This document shows, one piece after another, positions 1 to 12,019 of a stretch of 64,000 nt of DNA. Source of the stretch: Schistocerca nitens (Eukaryota > Arthropoda > Insecta > Orthoptera > Acrididae); assembly GCF_023898315.1 (NCBI RefSeq), contig NC_064614.1:69328501-69392500 (forward strand). The letters are read 5' to 3'. Made by a program: the position numbers and the translations under genes. Positions within the stretch are counted from its first letter, which is position 1, and the number at the start of each line of letters is the position of its first letter. Under the pieces are notes generated by a model. It made no database searches, was not told the DNA's origin, and was given only the letters and a program-made list of their open reading frames with translations.

Positions 1-1445
1 GAGTTTACCAATCATCTCCGTAACGCTTTCGCGATTACTAAATGATCCTGTAACGAAGCGCGCTGCTCTCCGTTGGATCTTCTCTATCTCTTCTATAAAC
101 CCTATCTGCTACGGATCCCACACTGGTGAGCAATATTAAAGCAGTGGGCGCACGTGTGTACTGTAACCTGCTTCCTTTGTTTTCGGATTGCATTCCCTTA
201 GGATTCTTCCAATGAATCTGTCTGGCATCTGCTTTACCGACGATCAACTTTGTATGATCATTCCATTTTAAATCACTCCTAATGCGTACGCCCAGATAAT
301 TTATGAAATTAACTGCTTCCAGTTGCTGACCTGCTATATTGTAGCTAAATGATATAGGATCTTTCTTTCAATGTATTCGCAGCACATTACACTTGTGTAC
401 ATTGAGATTTAATTGCCATTCCCTTCACCATGCGTCAATTCGTTGCAGATCCTACTGCATTTCAGTACAATTTTCCATTGTTACAATCTCTCGATATACC
501 ACAGCATCATCCGCAAAAAGACTCAGTGAACTTCCGATGTTATCCACAAGGTAATTTACGTGTAGTGTGAACAGCATCGACCCTACGACATTCCCCTGCC
601 GCACACCTGAGATCACTCTTACTTACTTCGGAAGACTTCTCTCCATTGCGAATGATATGCTGGCTTCTGTTATCTAGGAACTCTTCAATCCAAACACGTA
701 ATTGATCTGATAGTCAATATGCTCTTACTTTGTTCATTAAACGACTGTGGGGAACTGTATCGAACGCCTTGCGGAAGTCAAGAAACACGGCATCTACCTG
801 GGAACCCGTGCCTATGGCCCTCTGAGCCTCGTGGACGAATAGCGCGGGCTGGGTTTCACAGGATCGTCTTTTTCGAAACCCATGCTGATTCCTACAGAGT
901 AGATTTCTAGCCTCCAGAAAATACATAATACGTGTTCCAAAATTGTACAACTGATCGACGTTAGAGACATAGGTCTATAGTTCTGCACATCTGTTCGACG
1001 TCCCTTCTTGAAAACGGGAATGTCCTGAGCCCTTTTCCAATCCTTTGGAAGGCTACGCTCTTCTAGAGACCTACGGTACACCGCTGAAAGAAGGGGGGGG
1101 GGGGGGAGCAAGTTCCTTGGCGTACTCTGTGTAAAATCGAAATGGTATCCCATCAGGTCCAGCGGCCTTTCCTCTTTTGAGCGATTTTAATTGTTTTTCT
1201 ATCCCTCTGTCATGTATTTCCATATCTACCATTTTCTCATTTGTGCGACAATCTAGAGAAGGAACTACAGTGCAGTCTTCCTCTGTGAAACAGCTTTGGA
1301 AAAAGATATTTAGTATATCGGCCTTTAGTCTGTCATCTTCTTTTTCAGTACCATTTTGGTCACAGAGTGTCTGGACATTTTGTTTTGATCCACCTACCGC
1401 TTTGACATAAGACCAAAATTTCTTAGGATTTTCTGCCAAGTCATT
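1..1445 (-). mobile_element. CR1/Jockey-like LINE fragment, reverse transcriptase region
   Basis: Read on the minus strand this is the reverse transcriptase part of a non-LTR retrotransposon, broken into several frames. From right to left: a linker with the box RGKAAGPDGIP (about 1160), a segment with LPKDWKRAQDIPVFKKG and QNYRPMSL (1000-1060), the palm box VFLDFRKAFDTVPH (near 760-800), SGVRQGNVVGSMLF (near 570-610), and the catalytic FADD box at 506-517 followed by a thumb-like region. RT box order and spacing fit the CR1/Jockey group. The endonuclease is absent, so the copy is 5'-truncated, and frameshifts and stops make it a dead relic. A G run near 1088-1107 lies inside the coding part and breaks the frame. 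The left end runs off the window, so the 3' end is not visible. The family name at clade level is an inference. Confidence 0.85.
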
Positions 1446-4383
1446 TGAGTCAGTGCTTTTTGAGGCGGTCGTGGAGAGAGTGAGGGGGGTGGGAGGTATC
1501 TACCAGCCTCAGCCGTGGCTCTCATGACGACAGCAGGTAAACAGAAGCCTTTCTGAGTGTGGTTTTCCACGAGTAAGTAGCCGTTGGAGGGCGGCGCGAG
1601 GCACGAAGGCCGTGAAGGCAGCAAATGTAGCTGTCCATGATTTATTTTGCAAGAACTTGTGAGGCTACTAGCTCACCGGGTGTTCCTCGCTTGGCGCCTG
1701 GATACTTCGCGAATCGTCTGGTGACAAACGTTTGGATACTTGGTGGCTACACGGGAACGTCGATGCCCGTCGCCATCGGCGTGTCCCTTGTTCACACTGT
1801 GGAAATGTCTGTTCCAGTGCTGAGTCAGAAAATGCTTCTGGCAGAAAACGGATTTTTGAGATGTCAACTGTTACGGTAATTACCATCGTGCTGAATATGT
1901 AGTGTTAATAGGGAGAGAAGTTCTTGTGCAAACAACTTAGGTAGTTTCAAGACACATTTGTGGTTACTTAGGAATATAAAAATTTCGACATCCCGTAACA
2001 CCATAGCTTAGACACTACATACCTTTTGTTGATTCATTTTGCTTTCTGTTTTGTTCAACATTCCATCGTTAAGCTTCTGTAATTATTCTATGATTAATTC
2101 GATACTGCATAAAAATGTTCACTTTTTTTGTTCAAACTTTGATGTCCTGAAAAAATCCTATGTCTTTCAATGTCTTTATTATTTAAATTCTTTGCCTCAT
2201 TTGGAGGGGACAGTACTTGCTGTGTGTAATTGTAATTTTGTTTAAATAATGTTTTGTAGAAATACAAATTCGTGCAAATAATATGTTTTGTTTAAAGTAA
2301 CTACTTGCTGTTATGTAAAGAGTGATCCTCACTAAGGGCTTTTAAATATTTTGTATGTAAAAGGTGGTGTGGTTCCCCTCGGGAACGGAACTTTGTAGCG
2401 CGCGCAAAATGTGATTGGCATAGATAGAAAGGTATAACGAAGAGTCAGTGGGGAACGAGCTACCAAACTGTCAGCTGCTCATGTAAGACTTGTGTATTGT
2501 CCTGGTGCCGAGAGAGGCTTTTCGTGCCGCTTTATAATGCCTCGGATGGACGGATTGAGAGCTGGAACTATTCAGGAGTTGGTACCTATCATCGCCACCA
2601 AGAAATGACCGACTAAATTTAATATGGCAATAGAGTGTGCTAAATTTAATATTGTTTGTTGAAACAAGTATCTCAGTTTTGTGTTTCTTGCAGTAAAAGT
2701 TCAGAACTGCAACTGTTGAAAGTTATGTGTTCATGCTTGCTAAGTTCTTGTTTCACTAATGTAATGAAAGTGCGTTTATTATGCAGTACTGCAGTGGTCA
2801 ATATTAAGCCCATTAAGCCCCACTGAAAATAGTCCAAATGCTCAAAGTTACTTGATTATAGATAGTTTCAATTACTCTTGCCATTCCTGTGAAGTTCTGT
2901 ACAATATTGGGTTCCTCTTGTGCTTTAAAAGTGCATATTAATCGTGTAACAGCATCCACAGTTTGTCTATTGTGCTCATGTTAGATAACGGTTAATAGAA
3001 AGACCACTATCTATGAAAACAGTAACTTCTTTATTCAAAAGACAGTGAGAAGTAATTTGTTAGTGAACTCCATTTAATTTTCATTGTAAGCAGAAAGGTG
3101 TTTAGTAGTCAGAGACCTTATCTATGCACAGTAATTATTTTGCTGTAAACCATATCCATATTTCATGTCAGATAGGAATATGTTTGAAAAGTAATATTGA
3201 ACCTATGTCCAATTTACGATTCTACAGTGAATATTGATACTAATATTATGGAGACCATTCAGTTGACTAAGCCCCGAAGGTAATAGTGTGTATCGTTATC
3301 TATTATATTTATGCAAATAGTTTGTTCTGCTCTAACTGTCAGCTCCAACCTTAACGTTAACATATACAGGTGACAGAGTTCATTGCACTTTCGTGTGACA
3401 AAGTGAAGGCTGTGTTCGCCCATTGAAGTTACTTACTTCCAGTTTCTCGAACAAGAGTGTTACCCATTATTATGGCTTATTAGGCTGGCGACCGTTTTTA
3501 TTATCATTTGGACACTGTGGATAGGTAAATTAGTGGTTGTTACTGTTTAAATATTTACGTAATTCTGACTTTCACTTCCGATAAGCCACCTCCGTTAGGT
3601 AAATCACGGTCAACGTAACAAAATTCCTTTCAGAGGGTAACACTGCTCTCCTCCTTTATACTGTAATTGCTTTAATAAAAATTATTTCACTATACGAACT
3701 GCCTCCAGCCTTGAAGTTGTGGTATAACAGTAGCAGGCGGTAGTGTTATATTCCTTCTCACTGTTATTATGGAAAAATTACAAAAACAAAATACTAACTG
3801 CAGAGGTAGTTAATCTTCTGCGTGTATCTCCAGGAAATGGATTGGATACTTACGATATCGCCTTAAGCTCTTGGCGCTTTTTTGACCAATTACGAGTACA
3901 ATAAAATAAAAAGTACTGTAGTGATCTCTGAACACAAAAATTCGAGCATTTTAGAAAGTGAAAGCCAGTGAACTACAGGTGAGCGTGCTACGCTGTTTCA
4001 AGACGTTCAGATTCCGAATTTTCCTCAGTTACCACTCCTGATCCACAGAGCTGTCTACAAGCAAAGGCAACCAGTTGTTGGACGTTGAGCAAAAAACACA
4101 TACAAGCTAAAATGACGATCATCTGTTCTTACAGAGTTTGCTACCTTGTATGGGTGAAATCCCATCTTCGCAAAACCTTATACTGCGAAGCTAAATTCCG
4201 AACTTATTTGTTGCAGCAGTCGGTTTAAGATTGTATTTCTTTTTCAAAAACTACTGATATTAATGCTTCGCCATCCGTGCCAGCGAAGAAACAAAAAAAA
4301 TGGTCATCGCATCCACTAGGCGAAACGGAAAGAAGAACCAGCACGACTGTTCGTCTAGCAACAGGCCAGGGAGCTAACTTAGT
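1446..4383. other. Unassigned, no gene recognised
   Basis: No open frame here exceeds about 80 codons and none resembles a family I know. The part from 1446 to about 1630 is GC-rich with short purine runs and may belong to a repeat next to the LINE. The rest is AT-rich noncoding DNA. A weak collinear similarity links about 3480-3650 to about 60540-60760, described under findings. Confidence 0.6.
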
Positions 4384-4583
4384 CAAATGGTTCAAGTGGC
4401 TCTGAGCAGTATGGGACTTGACATCTGAGGTCATCAGTCCCCTATAACTTAGAACTACTTAAACCGAACCAACGTAAGGACATCACACACATCCATGCCC
4501 GAGGCAGGATTCGAACCTGCGACCGTAGCGGTCGCGCGGTTCCAGGCTGAAGCACCTAGAACCGCTCGGCCACTACGGCCGGC
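4384..4583 (-). mobile_element. tRNA-derived SINE, full length
   Basis: On the minus strand this begins with a tRNA-like head carrying both internal RNA polymerase III boxes: TGGCCGAGCGG (A box, complement at about 4562-4572) and GGTTCGAATCC (B box, complement at about 4507-4517). After the head comes CATGGATGTGTGTGATGTCC and a tail region ending GAGCCATTTGAACC. Seven copies of this family occur in the window with the same order of parts, so its ends are well defined by comparison. The head resembles a long-variable-arm tRNA (Ser/Leu type). No clear target-site duplication was found for this copy. Confidence 0.9.
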
Positions 4584-7103
4584 GCTAGCTCTGTCGAATA
4601 GAGCTCAGTGCAGCCGGTTTCGTAAGTTCACAGCTGTGTGAGAAGCATGATGCCGTAGCCTAAGGGATACCAATATACGTAGTGGTTCTCTGCAACATTA
4701 TTTGCTCAACGCGCCTTTTCTAGCAGGAGGCGTTGTCTCGCTACTTCATTCTATAGTGCCCAAGGGCTACCAGTCAAACGCTTCTACGACAGAGAAAGTT
4801 CTGTACTCAGGTTTTGCCTGGAACGGTCGTATGCAGTCGAAGTGAATTAGAAATTAATGAACACACTGCAAGTGTTGGTAAAATATGAATTTCGTTGTTT
4901 TCTGTTGGAAGATTAATCGTTTTATTCGCGGAGGGCGAGCGTAATAACACAAGAAGTTTGTGCGAAAATGAATATCGTCGTCAGAAGCATCCATTTATGG
5001 GCTATATCATTATTCTAACAGATACTACGGTTCTTATGGATTGTTATAGCGTGAAAGTTTATTTTCGAAAAGCAGTACAGAAATTGTAAACTTCAGTGTC
5101 AGAGAGTAAATAAAGTTACCTGCTAAATAATAAGGCGATGGGATCTAGCTACTATTACGATGTACATACTTATGAACTCAGTAAATGAAGTAAATGGTAT
5201 GAACTTTTATCGTTTCAAAGCAACTTTTTTCACTTAGACTTGAAGAACTTTAATATACTTAGGTAATGGATACATTTTTTCGTGTTAGGTGACACCTTCA
5301 AATTTCGTACGAAGCGTGTTCTCTTCTCTTAACCATCTCTTACCCAGAGGGCTGTTTTATGGCCCAAGCGACACAAACGGCCGCTTGGGGTAGGGGGAGG
5401 GCCGGGGAGGGGGGAGGGTGGGAGGGGCAACGCTGAGAGCGGCGCCAGAGACGTCGAAACTGTGCGTTTTCTGTACAGAACGTCTCCCAATTAGTGACGA
5501 CCATTGACGTGCCAAGATGAAAGTTCAAGATCTGCATATAGTACGTATCACATTTAGTACCGAAAACTGACACGGGTGAATGCGTATGTGGGAAAAGGAG
5601 GGGGGGTATCACCAAATGGTAAGTCACTGATGTGCAAAAATGTTATCGAAACGGCCATAGTTACCCATATTCGATAGCTGCAAAGAAATATGTTTCAATG
5701 TTTCAATTATGAACCAGCGAAAAACAGCAATAAGCAATAGATAGGTTACAAACTGCAACAAAAAACCAAAACTAATGAAATTATGAAACAACAAGAAAGT
5801 GTAAAACAAGACAAGAAGGCACATTTAAAGATCCACTTTCTAAGCTTAATAGGAGAGACGAAGACAGAGATACACCAACCTTCGTTAATCAAAAAATAAT
5901 TATTTCCAAAAGCCTTGGGCTATCGAAATAAGGTTTCCATTGACTGCAATTCACGAGCACTACCGGAAAATATGAAAATATGTATTTACACACCAAGTAC
6001 GTCGAGAATAGGGAGGCAGTATATTGATTTCAATCACTGAAAACTAATTTAAAAAAACATTATAGGAAGTGCAATATTTATAATATAAGTTTGTGATAAT
6101 ATAGATGTATAGAAATTTCATGGAAAATTCTGAAGTTCATATAAATAATTAAGAGTAATACGAAATATGGCTTTTAATAAAAATGACATAATTCCCAAAC
6201 AAAATGCTGCAGGGAAATATGAACGACATCACATAAAAGATGGTAAATTTGTTATAAGAATATAATTTATAACTAATGATCATTCTGTCAGATCATAATT
6301 GCCGTTCCTGATATATTTTACATAATTATTTTGCCATTTTAGTTTATAATTGTTCACTTACTGTCATAGCCGTCAGATAACGATGTAGTTTGATGTCGGC
6401 ACTGTCACCTGTTCCCTTGTCATTGGTCGTAATTGTGTTGCTAACATTGGTTAGTTTGTAGTTTTAAGTTGTTTGGACTGATTGTGTACTTTTTAATATT
6501 AGTTCTGTTCTTAATGTTCTGACATAGCTTGTAGCGATTATGATCGCATGCACAGTCGACTGCCGCACTCGATCGAGGCTCTGGTATGATAAAAAAATAT
6601 ATTAAATATTGGTATATTTCAATTTTTTTCAATTTTAATCTCTTATATAGGTGTTATACTTCGTACTAGAATGTCGTGTTTCCAGTATGGCGCAGCTTTG
6701 CCACGGGAAAGACGAAAGAGGCCGAAGACGTCCCTCTTCTGGTCGTCTCCTGATCGTTATCAGGAAGAGGCTAGTTTTTGATAACGGAAACGCCTCTACT
6801 TTTTCGAAAAGAACTACCCTGATTCCTTTACGTAATCAGTATGAATTTTATAATATTGTAAGGGATCTTTAACAATTAACAATAAAATTTGCATTTGTAA
6901 ATGAAATCATTAATAAATGGGGCGGCTATGAGTTGTACAGAAAACAAGGAGCGGCCTTTTGCCAACGACCAGGATGCCGCAGTATTCTGTGCCGTAGTAA
7001 AGGCTGATTTAGATTTATAAAAATAATATTAAATGGAGGTAAAAAAAAGGAAAAGAATAGAATAACAATTCTGGTAAACACTAAATATATTCAAATAATA
7101 CTC
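4584..7103. other. Unassigned, no gene recognised
   Basis: AT-rich noncoding DNA with only short chance open frames. It holds one strongly G-rich tract at 5387-5428, listed separately. No repeat family, RNA gene or coding motif was recognised in the rest. Confidence 0.6.
5363..5428 (+). other. Stem-loop followed by G-rich tract, possible G-quadruplex
   Basis: The eight-base arms CCCAAGCG (5363-5370) and CGCTTGGG (5382-5389) are perfect inverted repeats with an 11-base loop. The right arm runs straight into a tract (5387-5428) with eight or so runs of three or more G separated by one to three bases, which fits the usual G-quadruplex pattern. It could also be a simple low-complexity expansion. 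The function is unknown. Confidence 0.6.
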
Positions 7104-10100
7104 CCCCCATGAACCATGGACCTTCCTGTTGGTGGGGAGGCTTGCGTGCCTCAGCGATACAGATGGCCGTACCGTAGTTGCAACCACAACGGAGGGGTAT
7201 CTGTTGAGAGGCCAGACAAACGTGTGGTTCCTGAAGAGGGGCAGCAGCCTTTTCAGTAGTTGCAGGGGCAACACTCTGGATGATTGACTGATCAGGCCTT
7301 TTAACAATAACCAAAACGGCCTTGCTGTGCTTGTACTGCGAACGGTTGAAAGCAAGGGGAAACTACAGCCGTAATTTTTCCCGAGGGCATGCGGCTTTAC
7401 TGTATGGTTAAATGATGATGGCGTCCTCTTGGGTAAAATATTCCGGAGGCAAAATAGTCCCCCATTCGGATCTCCGGGCGGGGACTACTCAAGAGGACGT
7501 TGTCATCAGGAGAAAGAGAACTGGGGTTCTACGGATCGGAGCGTGGAATGTCAGATCCCTTAATCGAGCAGGTAGGTTAGAAAATTTAAAAAAGGGAAAT
7601 GGATAGGTTAAAGTTAGATTTAGTGGAAATTAGTATAGTTCGGTGGCAGGAGGAACAAGACTTTTGGTCAGGTGAATACAGGGTTCTAAATAGAAAATCA
7701 AATAGGGGTAATGCAGGAGAAGGTTTAATAATTAATAAAAAAAACAGGCGTGTCGGTAAGCTACTGCAAACAGCATAGTGAACGCATTATTGTGGCCAAG
7801 ATAGACATGAAGTCCACGCCTACTACAGTAGTACAAGTTTATACGCCAACTAGCTCTGCAGATGATGAAGAAATTGATGAAATGTATGACGAGATAAAAG
7901 AAATTATTCAGACAGTGAAGGGAGATGAAAATATAATAGTCATGGGTGACTGGAATTCGAGTGTAGGAAAAGGGAGAGAAGGAAACATAGTAGGTGAATA
8001 TGGATTGGGGCTAAGAAATGAAAGAGGAAGCCGTCTGGTAGAATTTTGCACAGAGCATAACTTACTCATAACTAACACTTGGTTCAAGAATCATAAAAGA
8101 AGGTTATATACATGGAAGAATCTCAGAGATACTAAAAGGTATCAGATCGATTATATAATGGTAAGACAGAGATTTAGGAACCAGGTTTTAAATTGTAAGA
8201 CATTTCCAGGGGCAGATGAGGACTCTGACCACAATCTATTGGTTCTGAACTGCAGATTAAAACTGAAGAAACTGCAAAAAGGAGGGAATTTAGGGAGATG
8301 GGACCTGGATAAACTGACTAAACCAGAGGTTGTACAGAGTTTCAGGGAGAGCATAAGGGAACAATTGACAGCAGTGAGGGAAAGAAGTACAGTAGAAGAA
8401 GAATGGGTGGCTCTGAGGGATGAAGTAGTAAAGGCAGCAGAGGACCAACTAGGTAAAAAGACGAGGGCTAGTATAAATCCTTGGGTAACAGAAGAAATAT
8501 TGAATTTAATTGATGAAAGGAGAAAATATAAAAAAGCAGTAAAGGAAGCAGGCTAAAAAGGAATACAAACACCTCAAAAATGAGATCGACAGGAAGTGCA
8601 AAATGGCTAAGCAGGGATTGCTAGAGGACAAATGTAAGGATGTAGAGGCTTATCTCACTAGGAGTAAGTTAGATACTGCCTACAGGAAAATTAAAGAGAC
8701 CTTTGGAGAAAAGAGAGCCACTTGTATGAATATCAAGAGCTCAGATGGAAACCCAGTTCTAAGCAAAGAATGGAATGCAGAAAGATGGAAGGAGTATATA
8801 GAGGGTCTATACAATGGTGATGTACTTGAGGACAATATTATAGAAACGGAAGAGAATGTAGATGAAGATGAAATAGGAGATACGATACTGCGTGAAGAGT
8901 TTGACAGAGCACTGAGAGACCTGAGCCGAAACAAGACCCCGAGAGTAGACAACATTCCATTAGAACTACTGGCGGCCTTGGGAGAGCCAGTCCTGACAAA
9001 ACTCTACCATCTGGTGAGGAAGATGTATGAGACAGGCAAAGTACCCTCAGACATCAGGAGGAATATAATAATTCCAATCCCAAAGAAAGCAGAGTTGACA
9101 GATGTGAAAATTACCGAACTATCAGTTTAATAAGTCACAGCTGCAAAATACTAACACGAATTCTTTACAGGCGAATGGAAAAAATTGTAGAAGCCGACAT
9201 CGGGTAAGATCAGTTTGGATTCCGTAGAAATATTGGAACACGTGAGGCAATACTGACCTTACGACTTATCTTAGAAGAAAGACTAAGGAAAGGCTAACCT
9301 ACGTTTCTAGCATTTGTAGACTTAGAGAAATCTTTTGACAATGTTGACTGGAATACACTATTCCAAATTCTAAAGATGGCAGGGGTAATATACAGGGAGC
9401 GAAAGGCTATTTACAATTTGTACAGAAACCAGATGGCAGTTATAAGAGTCGAGGGACATGAAAGGGAAGCAGTGGTTGGGAAGGGAGTGCGACAGGGTTG
9501 TAGCCTCTCCCCAATGTTATTCAATCTGTATATTGAGCAAGCAGTAAAGGAAACAAAAGAAAAATTCGGAGTGGGTATTAAAATCCATGGAGAAGAAATA
9601 AAAACTTTGAGGTTCGCCGATGACATTGTAATTCTGTCAGCGACAACAAAGGACTTGGAAGAGCAGTTGAACGGAATGGACATTGTCTTGGAAGGAGGAT
9701 ATAAGGTGAACATCAACAAAAGCAAAACGATGATAATGGAATGTAGTCGAATTAAGTCAGGTGATGCTGAGGGAATTAGATTAGGAAATGAGACACTTAA
9801 AGCAGTAAAGGAGTTTTGCTATTTAGGGAGCAAAATAACTTATGATGGTCGAAGTAGAGAGGATATAAAATGTAGACTGGCAATGGCAAGGAAAGCGTTT
9901 CTGAAGAAGAGAAATTTATTAACATCGAGTATAGATTTAAGTGTCAGGAAGTCGTTTCTGAAAGAATTTGTATGGAGTGTAGCCATGTATGGAAGTGAAA
10001 CATGGACGATAAATAGTTTGGACAGGAAGAGAATAGAAGCTTTCGAAATGTGGTGCTACAGATGAATGCTGAAGATTAGATGGGTAGATCACGTAACTAA

Positions 10101-10399
10101 TGAGGAGGTATTGAATAGAATTGGGGAGAAGAGGAGTTTGTGGCACAACTTGACAAGAAGAAGGGACCGGTTGGTAGGACATGTTCTGAGGCATCATGGG
10201 ATCAAAAATTTTGCATTGGAAGGTAGCGTGGAGGGTAAAAATCGTAGAGGAAGACCAAGAGATGAATACACTAAGCAGATTCAGAAGGATGTAGGTTGCA
10301 GTACGTACTGGGAGATGAAGAAACTTGCACAGGATAGGGTAGCATGGAGAGCTGCATCAAACCAGTCTCAGGACTGAAGACCACAACAACAACATCCAG
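7104..10399 (+). mobile_element. RTE-clade LINE, nearly full length (copy 1)
   Basis: A non-LTR retrotransposon of about 3.3 kb. It has a 5' untranslated region of about 300 bases, one long disrupted coding region for an endonuclease and reverse transcriptase, and a 3' end that reads GACTGAAGACCACAACAACAACA, a simple CAA-type tail typical of RTE-like elements. An imperfect flanking duplication (ATAATACTC at 7095-7103, ATAATTCTC at 10400-10408, one mismatch) brackets it and supports these ends. Four other RTE-type copies or fragments occur in the window (32-34.6, 51.8-54.6, 56.1-56.3 and 58.7-59.6 kb); the copies at 51.8 and 58.7 kb are very similar to this one. Short direct repeats and a one-mismatch duplication suggest moderate age. 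Confidence 0.88.
7412..10377 (+). pseudogene. RTE LINE endonuclease/reverse transcriptase, disrupted
   Basis: In order, the coding remains show an apurinic-type endonuclease (IGAWNVRSLN near 7540, GDWNSSVG near 7950, SDHNLL near 8225), a linker, and a reverse transcriptase with FVDLEKSFDNVDW near 9320, GVRQGCSLSPMLFNLY near 9490 and the catalytic FADD at 9613-9624. The C-terminal part has MYGSETWTI and EAFEMWCYR near 10000-10060 and ends at a stop at 10375-10377. Compared with the 51.8-kb copy, this one has an extra A in the run near 7590, an extra T near 8552, a lost base near 9100, AAA to TAA near 9294 and AGA to TGA near 10063. These lesions break one original frame into at least five. The protein would nick DNA and prime reverse transcription at the nick; this copy cannot make it whole. 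Confidence 0.9.
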
Positions 10400-10712
10400 A
10401 TAATTCTCACGAGCAATTAGGGCTTATTTATAAACAGTGTAACTTACGTAAGTAATTTTCTGACTATGTTGGGCAATAAGATTTCTGCCTGTCCTGTGAT
10501 CGCTTCTTGGTTCAGGTCTGTATCGCACATTACACTCATTATATTCCTCTTTCTTTCGACGCAATTCTTTCACTGTTTAACACTTTTATAACAATATTTT
10601 GTCGATTTACAGTATCGAACATAAATTACTTGAATTTTAACAATAAAAAACTATTGCCTGCGCGCTGTCAAGACCACTCATTTTTATGGCTTACAATCTA
10701 CCTTTTTACCCT
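10400..10712. other. Unassigned short gap
   Basis: About 300 bases of AT-rich DNA between the RTE element and a SINE tail. Nothing was recognised. Confidence 0.6.
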
Positions 10713-10830
10713 TGCCTCGGGCATGGATGTGTGTGATGTCCTTTGGTTAGGTTTAAGTAGTTGTAAGTTCTAGGGGACTGATGACGTAAGATGTTGAGTC
10801 CCATAGGGCTCAGAGCCATTAGAACCATTT
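10713..10830 (+). mobile_element. SINE fragment lacking the tRNA head
   Basis: This matches the body of the tRNA-derived SINE from GCCTCGGGCATGGATGTGTG to GAGCCATTAGAACCATTTT. It starts just after the B box, so the tRNA head with both polymerase III boxes is missing, as expected for 5' truncation. Confidence 0.85.
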
Positions 10831-10859
10831 TGAAGCCTCAATGCTCTACCGGCTGCTCA

Positions 10860-11520
10860 AATCCTGCTGCATCCTGATCCACAAAGCATGCGGATGCAGC
10901 GGTGGCCCGTTAATGGTATGCATGGGAATGTGGGGGCAATCATAAACGTCGTTATGGTTCCAATTGCCCAACACTGATCATTATCAAGGAGGACTGCTGT
11001 GTTGTGCAGTAAACGTATCGTAACTTCTGGGGAGAAGTCCAGTTCTTCCAATGTTTTGGGGAGGCACACCAGCGTTATTCCTCCTCATAGCTTGGGAGTC
11101 ATGGTGTATGACTTCAGAACACGGCTGATAATAACTGACGAAGCTCTGAAGGCAAAAACGTACGTTACGAACGTCCTACGTTTACGTGTGCTACTTCTCA
11201 GCCGAAAGTATCGTGGTGTTACTTTGGAACAGGATAATGCTCGTCCATGTAAGAGTCTAGTTTTCACGAAATGTCTGCGTGATGTTGAGGTACTCCTGTG
11301 GCGAGGAGGAACCACAGATGTTTTCCTATAGAGCGTCATTCGACCAGCTCTGACGTCAACTGCATCCCAGTGTCATTATCAAGGACCAGTAACAACAGTT
11401 ATAGGCCAGTTTGCTTCGGGAAAGCATGGAACGGCTTCATGACGTCCTTCTCAACCGAATCAGTACATGCACGCAGACCTCAAAGGGTGCAATGTCCTAG
11501 TGATAAGTGCGCTCATGCTG
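10860..11520 (+). pseudogene. Degenerate Tc1-like transposase
   Basis: The plus strand keeps a scrambled Tc1-type catalytic domain. The best-preserved part reads VTLEQDNARPCKS near 11220-11250, matching the second catalytic aspartate box (QDNARPH in active relatives), preceded by GVMVYDF near 11095, the counterpart of the usual VMVWG strand. A C-terminal stretch ERLHDVLLNRISTCTQ near 11428-11475 corresponds to the last helices of Tc1 transposases. Frameshifts separate the parts and no terminal repeats were found. It is unrelated in detail to the three 1422-bp Tc1-like copies and is much older. Confidence 0.65.
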
Positions 11521-12019
11521 CCAAGTTATTTGTAGTTTGGCTCTGTAATTATTGTAATAACACCACATACCTTCTCAAGTAGTGAGGTTTCATTGCGTCT
11601 ACTCTTCCTTTCTGTATGCTTTCGGTTTTGTTTGTCAGACTGTATACAGTTTATACAGTCTATAATCGTATAATCTGTAAATTAATTAAAATATCCTAAA
11701 CCTGAGAAACGATAAAGGTATCTATGACAGGTATATTAAACGAGAAGCGGTTAATAATTATTGTAGTGTGTACATCAGCAATGATAAAAGTTATTATAGT
11801 GTAGTGTACTTTTCCCATGGAGGATCAATGTAAGCGGTGGCGCCAACCCTGCGAAGATTCTTTACCTTAGCTTGTGAAACTCCTAGTTAAATCATCAGGA
11901 CAAAACAGTAGTTGGAATTGTGGAAATGGGCCAAAAATGAGCGACTGCCAGTTACACTCGTTAAGTTGTCCAAACATTACAGCGCCTGTTTCCGAGCTTC
12001 AGTATAGACTGAATATGTC
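11521..12019. other. Unassigned, no gene recognised
   Basis: AT-rich noncoding DNA between the Tc1 relic and repeat family A. A short direct repeat of TATACAGT occurs near 11640-11660. Nothing else stands out. Confidence 0.6.

Noticed and set aside
7029..7355. Minus-strand frames of 77-108 codons upstream of the RTE gene
   Set aside because: They lie antisense in the RTE 5' untranslated region, with no similarity to known proteins.
10999..11582. Host gene on the plus strand
   Set aside because: The two frames match scattered pieces of a Tc1 transposase (QDNARP, C-terminal helices), so they are a transposon relic.
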